This document shows, piece after piece, positions 50,477 to 59,024 of a stretch of 59,144 bases of DNA. The notes under the pieces are model-generated. The model did no database searches. It worked only from the letters and a program-made list of their open reading frames with translations, and was not told the DNA's origin. Numbering within the stretch: position 1 is the stretch's first letter; each line of letters starts with the position of its first letter. A program made the position numbers and the translations under genes. The DNA comes from Nitrospirota bacterium (GTDB taxonomy: Bacteria; Nitrospirota; Thermodesulfovibrionia; Thermodesulfovibrionales; Dissulfurispiraceae). The stretch is taken from assembly GCA_004321915.1 (NCBI GenBank), contig SCQE01000074.1:1-59144 (forward strand). Direction: 5' to 3'.

Positions 50477-52462
50477 CTACGGCCTTCTCCTTATCGAAAT
50501 CTCACTCGATTTCATGCAGGCGTCTGCGATGCCTAATCCGCATGCCTTATCAAAATCCGGCGCGGCCATATCAAACCGTTTTGCCTTGTAAAAACTCAAT
50601 CCCCTGTTATAATGGCCTTCGGCAAACTCGCCTCCGGTCACCCTGATCAGATCGATGGCGGCCGTATAGTCCGAAACAGCCTTATCGTACTGTCCTGACA
50701 ACAGATATACATTACCCCTGTTATTATACGCATCCGCAAAATCCGGCCTCAGCGAAATAGCGTTGGTGTAATCCGCTATGGCCATGTTATTGTTGCCGAG
50801 TTGAGAATACACAAAAGCCCTGTTGTAATAAGCAGGAACGAATGCCGGATTCAATTTCAAGGCGCTTTCGAAATCCGAGACCGCGTTCGTCAGCCCCCCT
50901 GTACGGGCAAAAAGCAGTCCCCTGTTATTGTATGATATATAAAAGTCGGGATTCAGCTTTAAAGCAGAATCAAAGCTTATAAGCGCCCTGTCATATATTT
51001 CACGCCGGTAATAGGCTGTTCCTAAAAAATCGTGTCCCCTCACCTTATTGGGGCTTTTGGATACGACATCCTGCCAGAGGGAGAGATCGCTCTGCCACAC
51101 ACGGTTCCTCATGTGCGAAGCAATTCCCAGCGTTGCCACAAGCAAAACCATAAATACCATCACGGCTTTTCGAAACGGGCCCCATTCACCCGCCCCTTCA
51201 TCCCCACCCCTCAAGGGCGGGGAACTTATATAAAAAACCAGACTCACAAACCCTATAACAAACCCCACGGACGGATAATACAGCCTGTGCTCATATATCA
51301 CGTCGACTATCGGTATCATTCCGGATTCCACCAGATGCGCTATTACATACCACAATATTCCGAACGATACTATCCTCAGCCCCTCACGGCCTTCCTCCCC
51401 AGATGCCTTCCAAAGATACAATGCAAATGCCATCAATCCCGCCAACATTAAAAACGACAGTATCACTTCCGCATTTAAAAAACTCTTATGCACAGGATAG
51501 TCGTAGTCGAGGTTCTGCCCCACAGGAACGAACAGAAGCCTCAGATACGTCGCCATCACCCTGAACTCGGTAAACAGATAATCGGCCCTGCTTAAAGCGC
51601 TCTGCACCCTCGTAACCTGACTGGTGTCCCCGATTATCTCTCCTAACGGTTTTGCGGTGTCTATCAGACCCAGCGGGATTATCAGCATCGTCAACAGTAT
51701 AGGCACAAGCCACTTGAGTCTCTTCGATGCAGCCCCCCGATAGAACATGTATTCGTAAAGACACACTAGCAGAGGAAACGTGAACACCATTTCTTTCGTC
51801 TTCATCGCGCAGACCGAAAAAATTACACTGCCCCAGTAAAACAGCATTCCCTTGATATCTCCGCCTCTGCCTTCTTCCTGCCTTGTCCTCCATGCCCCGT
51901 AAAACACTATCGACAGCAGGCAGAACATCACTGCAAGCGACGCAAACCTCTGCACTATGTACGTCACCGCCTGCGTCTGGACAGGATGCACTGCAAATAT
52001 AATTCCGCTGAACAGCGCCGTCATCGCCGCTCCCATGTCATCCGTCGCCCTTTGACCTCTTATAACAGGCGTCCCGTATATCAGACGCACAAACAGATAC
52101 ACCAGCACACCGTTTGCCGCATGCACCGCTATGTTCACTATGTGATATCCGGACACATCGAGCCCGTGTATCCTGTAATTCAATGCAAAGCTCAGATACC
52201 CCAAATACCGGCTCTTTATCGCTTCACCGCCCACTCCCTGCAGGTTCACCGCCTTGACCCCGCCCAGATAACTCCACGGCCTCGTGAATATCCCGTCCCC
52301 CCTCAGTCCGACGTTCTCCACTATGTTAGGTATGTCGTCGAACTGAAACGGCACTCCAAGACTGTTTGCGTATACGCAAAAACTTATCAATATGATCAGA
52401 AATAGGTGGAACCAAAACCCGGCGGGGCGGAACGGCTTTTGCAAAAAATTCATGTCAGCCAT
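50477..52462 (-). CDS. TMTC-like GT-C membrane protein with TPR repeats and an in-frame palindromic repeat
   Basis: The 661-residue protein has 10-11 helices (about 10-430). The first loop has VPFQFDDIPNIVEN (D-D of GT-C enzymes), later FAVHPVQTQAVTYIVQRFASL and YEHRLYYPSVGF. These resemble the TMTC-type O-mannosyltransferase family. Five to six TPR repeats follow (GHDFLGTAYYRREIYDRALISFDSALKLNP and so on, about 455-620). Between two membrane helices the segment ISSPPLRGGDEGAGEWG is encoded by a G-rich palindromic repeat (51187-51225), inserted in frame. ATG 52462 overlaps the ABC-F stop by 8 bp; ATG 52453 is equally possible. Possibly transfers sugar to exported proteins or lipids. Confidence 0.82.
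   Translation of the reverse strand: MADMNFLQKPFRPAGFWFHLFLIILISFCVYANSLGVPFQFDDIPNIVENVGLRGDGIFTRPWSYLGGVKAVNLQGVGGEAIKSRYLGYLSFALNYRIHGLDVSGYHIVNIAVHAANGVLVYLFVRLIYGTPVIRGQRATDDMGAAMTALFSGIIFAVHPVQTQAVTYIVQRFASLAVMFCLLSIVFYGAWRTRQEEGRGGDIKGMLFYWGSVIFSVCAMKTKEMVFTFPLLVCLYEYMFYRGAASKRLKWLVPILLTMLIIPLGLIDTAKPLGEIIGDTSQVTRVQSALSRADYLFTEFRVMATYLRLLFVPVGQNLDYDYPVHKSFLNAEVILSFLMLAGLMAFALYLWKASGEEGREGLRIVSFGILWYVIAHLVESGMIPIVDVIYEHRLYYPSVGFVIGFVSLVFYISSPPLRGGDEGAGEWGPFRKAVMVFMVLLVATLGIASHMRNRVWQSDLSLWQDVVSKSPNKVRGHDFLGTAYYRREIYDRALISFDSALKLNPDFYISYNNRGLLFARTGGLTNAVSDFESALKLNPAFVPAYYNRAFVYSQLGNNNMAIADYTNAISLRPDFADAYNNRGNVYLLSGQYDKAVSDYTAAIDLIRVTGGEFAEGHYNRGLSFYKAKRFDMAAPDFDKACGLGIADACMKSSEISIRRRP
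51187..51225 (-). repeat. single G-rich palindromic repeat (REP-like) in the coding region
   Basis: On the minus strand it reads TTCCCCGCCCTTGAGGGGTG then GGGATGAAGGGGCGGGTG. It matches the right half of the 136-bp elements and the ends of the DUF559 unit. It is translated as SSPPLRGGDEGAGE in a loop between two membrane helices. Confidence 0.8.
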
Positions 52463-54317
52463 TTTGTTTGACGGCAAACCCGTCGAGCATTCCGGCAAAT
52501 TCTTTCGATTTTGATTCAAGTTCTTCGGAGAGTATCTGAAGTTCGGCAAAAAGCCCGTCTATCCTTGCCTTGGCGCCGCTTATATCGCGTGAAAGGTCTG
52601 CGCTTGCCTGCCAATCCCCTTTTTCGGACACCTTAAGCAGCGCAGTTGTGTTTTCGTCAAGCCCTTTCTCAAGAAGCATTATCGTGTTTTCTATCTCCTC
52701 GATCCTCTTCTGCAGCGGCATAAGCGCCTTAGACCTTTTGTTTATTATCTCGGCCCGCATGCGGCGCATGTCCTTCTTGCCGGAAGGCTGCTCGCGATTA
52801 ATCGCGTCCCCTTCGACCGGCCCCTCGTCCTTCCATCCGACCCTGTTCAAGAAATCCTCATAACCGCCTTCAAAAACCCTTATCCTGTTATCGTCGAATA
52901 CTATCAACCTGTTTGCGACTTCCCTCAGAATGAGCTCGCTGTGAGTTACGATCACCACAGCGCCTTCAAACGCCCGTATCGCCTCAAGCAGAGATTCTAT
53001 AGACTCCATATCGAGATGGTTCGTAGGTTCGTCGAGCAGCAGCAGATTGGCGGGAGCGGCAAGTATCTTGCCTAAAAGCACCCTGCTCCTCTCACCCCCG
53101 GACAGCACGCCTATTTTTTTTAAGGCCCTGTCGCCGCTGAACATCATCAAACCGCATATGCCCCTTGCAAAACTCCTGTTGTGCTCGGGTAGAACAGCCA
53201 GCACCTCTTCCTCGACAGTGTTTTTCAGTTCAAGCCTGTTTATGTTGGTCTGTCCGAAATATGCCTGCTTAAGCTGATTATGTCTTATTATCCGGCCCTC
53301 TTGCGGCATAAGTTCACCCGCCATCAGATTCAAAAGCGTGGTCTTGCCTTTGCCGTTCTTCCCTATTACGCCTATCCTGTCATTCTTTCCCACCACAAAA
53401 CCAAGCCCCTTTATCAGAGGGCCGCCCGAATCGGAAAAAGAGAACCTTATATTCTGCATCTCGACAAGCGATTTCCCTGTAAACGGAGCGCTTCTGAAAC
53501 TAAAATCCAGAGTGTCCTCGTCCTGAAGTTTCTCTATCCTGCCGCTCCGCGAAAGCGCCTTGATTCTGGACTGCACCGCTTTGGCCTTGGTCGCCTTGGC
53601 CCTGAATCTGTTTATAAACTGCTCTATCTCGGCCCGTCTTCTCTCGTCGTTCATCCGGCCCTTTTCATGCATTTCATCTTCCATGGAACTCTGCTCGTAA
53701 AATTTGATTGTCGAACCCGCGACCTTTTTTATCTTCAAGCGGTGTATCCCCATAGTGTGCGTTGTTACGCCGTCCATAAAATCGCGGTCATGGGTTATAA
53801 GCATCAACTCCTTTTTCCATGAGCGGAGAAAAGCGGCAAGCCATCGCACAGAAACTATGTCGAGATAATTCGTGGGTTCGTCGAGAAGCAGCAGATCAGG
53901 TCCCTGCAGCAACAACTTGGCCAAATTAAGCCTTATCTGAAAACCGCCGGACAGCTCGGACGGATTGCGCTCGATATCTTCGGGGGCAAAACCGAGACCG
54001 GCGAGTATCGCCTTTGCCCTGAAGGATTGATCGGTCCCGTCATCGCTTTCGGGAATGCTCAAGCATGCCTCGTCGAGCACCGATTTTTCGGTGAAGGATA
54101 TATGCTGTGAAAGATGGCCTTTTGTATAACCCGCGGAAAAAGATATTACGCCCGAATCGGGCTGCTCATCGCCGAGCATCATGCGGAACAGCGTGGTCTT
54201 ACCGTGGCCGTTCCTGCCGACAAGCCCCACCCTTTCGCCTTTGTTTATGACAAACGATGCCCTATCGAAAAGGACCTGATCGCCGTAAGCCTTGCAAAGA
54301 CCGCTGACTTGGACCAT
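52455..54317 (-). CDS. ABC-F family ATPase (Uup/EttA-like, ribosome-associated)
   Basis: The 620-residue protein has two ABC domains and no membrane segment. Domain 1: GRNGHGKTT (about 35), LSGGFQIRLNLAKLL, LLLLDEPTNYLD. Domain 2: GKNGKGKTT (about 320), LSGGERSRVLLGKIL, LLLLDEPTNHLD. Between them is the P-site tRNA interaction motif region (about 215-260, rich in R/K). The C-terminus (about 535-620) is a coiled coil as in Uup. ABC-F proteins act on the ribosome to resolve stalled complexes. It lies directly upstream of the GT-C/TPR gene and may be co-transcribed, without obvious functional link. Confidence 0.9.
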   Translation of the reverse strand: MVQVSGLCKAYGDQVLFDRASFVINKGERVGLVGRNGHGKTTLFRMMLGDEQPDSGVISFSAGYTKGHLSQHISFTEKSVLDEACLSIPESDDGTDQSFRAKAILAGLGFAPEDIERNPSELSGGFQIRLNLAKLLLQGPDLLLLDEPTNYLDIVSVRWLAAFLRSWKKELMLITHDRDFMDGVTTHTMGIHRLKIKKVAGSTIKFYEQSSMEDEMHEKGRMNDERRRAEIEQFINRFRAKATKAKAVQSRIKALSRSGRIEKLQDEDTLDFSFRSAPFTGKSLVEMQNIRFSFSDSGGPLIKGLGFVVGKNDRIGVIGKNGKGKTTLLNLMAGELMPQEGRIIRHNQLKQAYFGQTNINRLELKNTVEEEVLAVLPEHNRSFARGICGLMMFSGDRALKKIGVLSGGERSRVLLGKILAAPANLLLLDEPTNHLDMESIESLLEAIRAFEGAVVIVTHSELILREVANRLIVFDDNRIRVFEGGYEDFLNRVGWKDEGPVEGDAINREQPSGKKDMRRMRAEIINKRSKALMPLQKRIEEIENTIMLLEKGLDENTTALLKVSEKGDWQASADLSRDISGAKARIDGLFAELQILSEELESKSKEFAGMLDGFAVKQNG

Positions 54318-54324
54318 TAATTTA

Positions 54325-54460
54325 CTAAGGAATTCACAAGCAAAGCCCCCTCACCCTCGCCCTCTCCCGCGAGGGGAGAGGGTTGTATTAGTTCCCCTCC
54401 CTTGAGGGGAGGGGATGAAGGGGAGGGTGATTTGTGCGGCTTTGTTAAGTTATATCTTAG
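54325..54460. mobile_element. 136-bp non-autonomous element (palindrome-pair MITE), copy B, intergenic
   Basis: Identical to copy A (22677-22812) at 134 of 136 positions; differences are in GGAATTC versus GAAATTC and CGAGGGG versus CGAGTGG. The left flank is TA and the right flank CA, so one flank may have mutated. It lies between the gpmA stop and the ABC-F start, eight bases upstream of the ABC-F start codon. Its strong palindromes could affect ABC-F translation. Confidence 0.88.
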
Positions 54461-54524
54461 CAACAGCAGCCCTGAACGAAAAAAACTCAGTCTTGTCTCC
54501 AAATGCCCTGTATTCATAATTTAA

Positions 54525-55274
54525 TTACTTCCCGGCCTTTCCTTGGTCCGCCACCTTCTGCATCGCCTTTTTTATCTCCTCCTGATCTCCCAGATAGTAG
54601 CTTTTCAGCGGTTTCAAATTATCGTCGAGCTCGTAGACCAGCGGAATCCCGGTTGGGATATTAAGTTTAACTATCTCCGCCTCTGGCACGTTATCGAGGT
54701 ACTTTACGAGCGCCCTCAGAGAATTTCCGTGCGCGGCTATGAGCACCCGCTTTCCGGATTTTATGGTAGGCGCTATCACCTCATGCCAGTATGGGATGAA
54801 TCTGGCAACGGTCTCTTTCAGGCTCTCGGTCAAAGGCAGTTCCTCATCCGAAAGGTCTTTGTATCTCATGTCCTTGCCCGGATACCTGTCGTCGCTCTTT
54901 TCGAGCGCAGGCGGAGGGATGTCGTAACTCCGTCTCCAGATAAGGACCTGATCTTCTCCGTATTTGGCCGCCATCTCGGCTTTGTTCAGGCCTTGCAATG
55001 CCCCGTAGTGCCTCTCGTTAAGACGCCATGAATTGATTACGGGGATCCACATCAGGTCCATTTGATCGAGAGTTATCCATAATGTCCTGATGGCCCTTTT
55101 TAAAACCGAGGTATAGGCCAAGTCAAAAACAAAGTCTTCTTCCCTGAGCAGATCTCCGGACTTCTTCGCCTCCTGCAAGCCCCTCTCCGAAAGATCTACG
55201 TCCGTCCATCCCGTAAACCTGTTCTCCTTGTTCCACGTGCTCTCCCCGTGCCTCAACAAAACAAGCTTTGTCAT
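54525..55274 (-). CDS. gpmA: 2,3-bisphosphoglycerate-dependent phosphoglycerate mutase
   Basis: GpmA interconverts 3- and 2-phosphoglycerate in glycolysis and gluconeogenesis. The 249-residue protein has the phospho-histidine motif [17 protein letters not shown] near residue 8, [30 protein letters not shown] and the second catalytic histidine in [17 protein letters not shown]. The length is typical. ATG 55274 follows GGAGGAGAT; a six-residue longer start would place this ribosome site inside the gene. The divergent neighbour is bacteriohemerythrin, with 78 bp between them containing a consensus promoter in the other direction. Confidence 0.96.
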   Translation of the reverse strand: MTKLVLLRHGESTWNKENRFTGWTDVDLSERGLQEAKKSGDLLREEDFVFDLAYTSVLKRAIRTLWITLDQMDLMWIPVINSWRLNERHYGALQGLNKAEMAAKYGEDQVLIWRRSYDIPPPALEKSDDRYPGKDMRYKDLSDEELPLTESLKETVARFIPYWHEVIAPTIKSGKRVLIAAHGNSLRALVKYLDNVPEAEIVKLNIPTGIPLVYELDDNLKPLKSYYLGDQEEIKKAMQKVADQGKAGK

Positions 55275-55294
55275 ATCTCCTCCTGTAACCATGT

Positions 55295-55323
55295 TTTACA
55301 ATTAGCGGTCTTAATATTATAAT
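55295..55323 (+). promoter_or_regulatory. consensus sigma-70-type promoter of bacteriohemerythrin
   Basis: TTTACA (55295-55300) and TATAAT (55318-55323) with a 17-bp spacer, 11 of 12 consensus bases. Predicted start near 55330, leaving a short leader with GGGGGA before ATG 55353. Confidence 0.78.
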
Positions 55324-55352
55324 TTAAACACATTCATATTGGGGGACAAAAA

Positions 55353-55763
55353 ATGACACAGCCTATACAATGGTCGGACGCTTTCAAGGTCGGCATAGAA
55401 AAGATCGACTTTCAACACAAAAATCTTTACGAAGCGATCAGCCGGTTCCTGACTGCGGTTGCAGAAAACAAAGACGTGGCCGAAATAAAAAAAATGCTCG
55501 ACTTTGTAGGCAACTATATATTCGAACACTTCTCGACCGAAGAAGATTACATGGGAAGATACGAATATCCGGCCGCATTGCACCACAAATCCGAACACCA
55601 AGCTTTTATCGAAGAGTTCCGCAGAATGAAGAACCAATACGAACTCGACGGCGCAACAAAATTCATTTCGCTCCAGCTGGAGGGCTGGCTTATCAGCTGG
55701 CTACAAAAGCATGTGGCAGGGTCGGACACAGCCCTCGGCCTTTTCTTAAAAAAGAAACTTTGA
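55353..55763 (+). CDS. bacteriohemerythrin
   Basis: This 136-residue O2-binding di-iron protein has the family ligands: H in KIDFQHKNLYE (about 22), H and E in YIFEHFSTEEDYM (about 60-64), two H in LHHKSEHQAF (about 77-82) and H-x4-D in LQKHVAGSD (about 119-124). The length is that of stand-alone bacteriohemerythrins, which deliver or scavenge O2 in the cytoplasm of microaerobic and anaerobic cells. It has a near-perfect promoter and its own ribosome site; it is a single-gene unit, convergent with the next gene. Confidence 0.95.
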   Translation: MTQPIQWSDAFKVGIEKIDFQHKNLYEAISRFLTAVAENKDVAEIKKMLDFVGNYIFEHFSTEEDYMGRYEYPAALHHKSEHQAFIEEFRRMKNQYELDGATKFISLQLEGWLISWLQKHVAGSDTALGLFLKKKL

Positions 55764-55808
55764 TTTTATCGGCTGCAAAAGTTTGTCGCGCACTCTCTGT
55801 TTGTTGTT

Positions 55809-56444
55809 CTATTTCGGATTGAAGTCGAAGTCGTCCATCCGTTGTGCCAACTGCCTCCACGAACAGATCCTCATGGGCTTGGCCTGCGAATCGAGAAGTC
55901 CGGACTTTATGGCGTGCGACTTTGCCGCATCGTCGGTGATCCCGTAAAAAGGGAGCATTATCGAAAATGCCCGGTCGCGATACTTCCGCTTCGGGGTCAA
56001 CACATCATATCTGCGGGTATAATACGGGTCCTCCCCTTCGGCGCAAGGCTTGTTGAAGACATTGAACTGGCGGCAAGCTGCAGGACGCACCGGATGGACA
56101 GTACATGCATGCTCGATCAGAAACGGACAGCGAGGGCCTTTGGCATGAAGCAACAGCTGTTTCTTCAAAGTTTCACGTAGCGGCTGTCCGATCTTTTCGA
56201 CAGCGTACCAATATATCCCGACCATTTCGAGGGGATATATCGGGATGTCGTTTTGAGCGCGGCAGCAGACATCGCATCCCTTTTGGCAGGCAAGCTTTGC
56301 CTTCTGCTTCTTTTCGTGCTCTTTCACCGCATCGACAAGCCCCCTGTCTATGACCTCATAGGCATCGAGAAGAAGCGGCAGCCAAGGCAGTTTTTTTTCG
56401 TCGTCAGGGAAACTGAAACGTTGGAAATCCTTTGTTTTTTTCAT
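55809..56444 (-). CDS. YkgJ-family cysteine-cluster protein
   Basis: The 211-residue protein has the cysteine-rich CxxxCxxCC-type core: ACQKGCDVCCRAQNDIPIYPLEM near residue 55-78, then GPRCPFLIEHACTVHPVRPAACRQFNVFNKPC near residue 110-140. YkgJ proteins bind zinc or an Fe-S cluster and their role is unknown. ATG 56444 is preferred because CAGGAAA lies upstream; a GTG at 56498 has no ribosome site. It is convergent with bacteriohemerythrin and divergent from the CHAT gene. Confidence 0.85.
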   Translation of the reverse strand: MKKTKDFQRFSFPDDEKKLPWLPLLLDAYEVIDRGLVDAVKEHEKKQKAKLACQKGCDVCCRAQNDIPIYPLEMVGIYWYAVEKIGQPLRETLKKQLLLHAKGPRCPFLIEHACTVHPVRPAACRQFNVFNKPCAEGEDPYYTRRYDVLTPKRKYRDRAFSIMLPFYGITDDAAKSHAIKSGLLDSQAKPMRICSWRQLAQRMDDFDFNPK

Positions 56445-56610
56445 TCGTCTTTTTCCTGCGAAATACAACGGGACCAATTCTTTATAACTGACGGACACCT
56501 GTTTCTATAGTAGGCCATGCAAAGGATTTTGTGCAAGACGATAAAGCTGCAAATTGCATCTCAAGCCTGATTGTTCCAAATTCAGGCTTATTCAATCCGG
56601 CCATTAAAGG

Positions 56611-56639
56611 TGCTATACTTTTCTCATCGATCGATGAGA
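56611..56639 (+). promoter_or_regulatory. extended -10 promoter with an 18-bp palindrome at the start site (CHAT gene)
   Basis: TGC-TATACT (56611-56619) is an extended -10 box; no strong -35. The predicted start (about 56626) falls within TCTCATCGATCGATGAGA (56622-56639), a perfect 18-bp palindrome. Such placement is typical of a repressor operator. GGAGAGG follows, then ATG 56654. Confidence 0.62.
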
Positions 56640-56653
56640 TGCTTGGAGAGGCG

Positions 56654-58930
56654 ATGCCAAAATATTTATCAAAAAAAGTCGTTACTATTTTGATACTGTT
56701 TACCGTACTGATACTCTCAGGCTGCCTTGTCTTGCCGCAGGAAGTAGTTCTTCATGATCAGGCCCGCTATCTCGAACTGATGCAATTCAGCGAAAAACAG
56801 GTGCCAAGCATTAGATCCGCGCCGACATCGAGTCTGTATTTTCTTTGTACCGCATACGGGAAATTAAAACAATACGACAAGCTTTTTCCTTGCGTCGATG
56901 CGCTAGAAAATAATATCGACAGGGGAGATTATATTGCGTTTCTCGAGGACAGATCTCCCGAACCATATCTGTTGCGGGCAGAGGCTTATCTTGACTTGGG
57001 GCGTTATAAGGACGCTGTCGAACAGGCGCATAAGGCGATGGCCAAAGCAAAGCGTCGTAATTTTGTAAGGCGTGAGATCAGCGCCTTATCCATACTGGGC
57101 TTGGCCTATGCGCTTGAGGGTGACAGGTCTTCGGCGCTTACTATCGTTAAACGTATGGAAACCGAATACCAGCCGTCATGGATAGACAAGTCACGCTTTG
57201 CGGGTATCGCAAAAATCCTGATTGCCATCGGCCGTTACAGCGATGCTCTCGCAGTGATGCAAAGAAAGGAATCATCACAAACCCAATTTGTCATAGGCAC
57301 GACCAACTTTTTCGCCGGTGGTAATTTCTTTGTCTTTATGCAGCTGCCTCAGGATTTTATGTATGCGAAATGTCTTTTCGAAACAGGAAATTTGTCCGGT
57401 GCAAAAAAACAGTATGATGAACTCCTTGCAAACGCGACAATCGAATCGGCGGGCGGGCTATATTGGCAAATATTATTCGATCGTGGACGGATAAGCGAGA
57501 AGGAACAAAATCCAAAAGAAGCCATTGGATTTTATAAAAGGGCAATAGAAATAATCGAACAGCAGCGCTCTACCATCACCACCGAGGCGAGCAAAATCGG
57601 TTTTGTAGGGGACAAACAGGCTGTTTATCACAATCTGGTGCGTGTTTTGTTTAGCGCCGGCCAATACGAAAAAGCCTTTGAATATGTGGAAAGAGCGAAA
57701 TCGAGGGCCTTGGTCGACCTGCTGGCCGGAAAAAAGGATTTTACCGTAAAAGAGGGGAATGAACAGGAGATCGGCATTGTTCTCGCCCGGAAAGAAGCCG
57801 CCGAAGCCGAAGCACTGCTTCAGGAAACTTCGATAGACAGGCAAAAAAGCAGGGGTATCCGGATCAGGGTTGCAGATGAGCTCGAAAAGAAAGCCCCTGA
57901 GTTGGCCTCCCTTGTCAGCGTTACCTCGCAATCTATTTCTGAACTTCAGGCCATTATCCCTTCCGAAGAAATTATTATCGAATATTATTACCGCGATAAA
58001 GACATGTATGCCTTTGCGATTTCCAAAACAGAACTTAGAGCGGTAAAACTGAACAGCGAAGGGCTTACGGATGACATACAGGCTTTTCGCAAATTGCTTG
58101 AAACACCTGATTCGAAGGGTCATGACGAAATAGGAAAAAAACTTTATATGCGCATTCTTGGACCTCTTGCAACCTTTATAGGCAAACACAACCTGATCAT
58201 CGTTCCGCACGGGTCTCTCCACTACCTTCCGATAAACGCCCTTCATGATGGAACAGGATATATGGTCGAAAAATACGGCATCAGGATCATTCCAAGCGCA
58301 AGTGTTATCCGGTATCTGCAAAATAAGAGTGTCGATAAGAAAGGCGGCATACTGGTCTTTGGGAATCCGGACCTCGGCAATCCGGGCTATGACCTTATAT
58401 ATGCGCAAAGTGAAGCGCAGGAAGTTGCAAACACACGGGCAGAATCCAAAGTTTTTTTAAGAAAGGACGCCACGGAATCCATGCTGCGGAAATACGGCGG
58501 CAGCTATAATTACATCCATTTTGCAACTCATGGAATATTCGACCCTGCAGCGCCATTGAAGTCGGCCCTGTTTCTGGCGCCTGACACGCAATACGATGGA
58601 AGGCTCACAGTAGACAAACTTTATTCCATGAAATTGAATACGAACCTGATTACTTTGAGCGCATGTGAAACCGGGCTCAGCCTGATTGCCAACGGCGACG
58701 AGCTGGTGGGCTTGGCAAGGGGCTTTTTGTACGCAGGCGCCAGTTCCATTGTTTCAAGCCTCTGGAAGGTCGATGATCTTGCCACCTCATACCTCATGAC
58801 CCGTTTTTACAAAAATCTGGACAGGGCCGATAAGGGTGAAGCCTTACAAACAGCCCAACTGGAGACAAAAAAAGTATATCCTCATCCTTATTATTGGGCG
58901 TCTTTTCAACTTACAGGAAACTCAAAATAG
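56654..58930 (+). CDS. TPR-CHAT lipoprotein (caspase-like protease domain)
   Basis: The 758-residue protein has a lipobox (TVLILSGC, Cys near 24), TPR-like helical repeats (about 80-360: PYLLRAEAYLDLGRYKDAVEQAHKAM and following) and a C-terminal CHAT domain (about 435-758). The catalytic dyad is present: H626 in HFATHGIF and C671 in LSACETGL. GVTSIVSSLW-like AGASSIVSSLWKVDD and the end HPYYWASFQLTGNS are typical of active CHAT proteases. ATG 56654 is chosen because GGAGAGG and the signal peptide begin there. It would be anchored on the membrane, with the protease outside the cytoplasm. Its target is unknown; no CRISPR or gasdermin gene is adjacent. Confidence 0.88.
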   Translation: MPKYLSKKVVTILILFTVLILSGCLVLPQEVVLHDQARYLELMQFSEKQVPSIRSAPTSSLYFLCTAYGKLKQYDKLFPCVDALENNIDRGDYIAFLEDRSPEPYLLRAEAYLDLGRYKDAVEQAHKAMAKAKRRNFVRREISALSILGLAYALEGDRSSALTIVKRMETEYQPSWIDKSRFAGIAKILIAIGRYSDALAVMQRKESSQTQFVIGTTNFFAGGNFFVFMQLPQDFMYAKCLFETGNLSGAKKQYDELLANATIESAGGLYWQILFDRGRISEKEQNPKEAIGFYKRAIEIIEQQRSTITTEASKIGFVGDKQAVYHNLVRVLFSAGQYEKAFEYVERAKSRALVDLLAGKKDFTVKEGNEQEIGIVLARKEAAEAEALLQETSIDRQKSRGIRIRVADELEKKAPELASLVSVTSQSISELQAIIPSEEIIIEYYYRDKDMYAFAISKTELRAVKLNSEGLTDDIQAFRKLLETPDSKGHDEIGKKLYMRILGPLATFIGKHNLIIVPHGSLHYLPINALHDGTGYMVEKYGIRIIPSASVIRYLQNKSVDKKGGILVFGNPDLGNPGYDLIYAQSEAQEVANTRAESKVFLRKDATESMLRKYGGSYNYIHFATHGIFDPAAPLKSALFLAPDTQYDGRLTVDKLYSMKLNTNLITLSACETGLSLIANGDELVGLARGFLYAGASSIVSSLWKVDDLATSYLMTRFYKNLDRADKGEALQTAQLETKKVYPHPYYWASFQLTGNSK

Positions 58931-59024
58931 ATGGAACACTGATTCATTGCCGATTTGAAATTTTTATTCCCTTGTTCATTAAGTATTGTATTACTAAGAA
59001 CTAACATGACAAAGCCTCATATCC

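Noticed and set aside
54317-54517. Short minus-strand frame with SPSSPPLKGGE and SPLAGEGEGEG
   Set aside because: It is translation of the 136-bp element, not a gene.
56654-58930. CRISPR type III-E (TPR-CHAT) partner
   Set aside because: No gRAMP/Cas7-11 gene or array nearby, and the protein is a lipoprotein, unlike the cytoplasmic Csx29.
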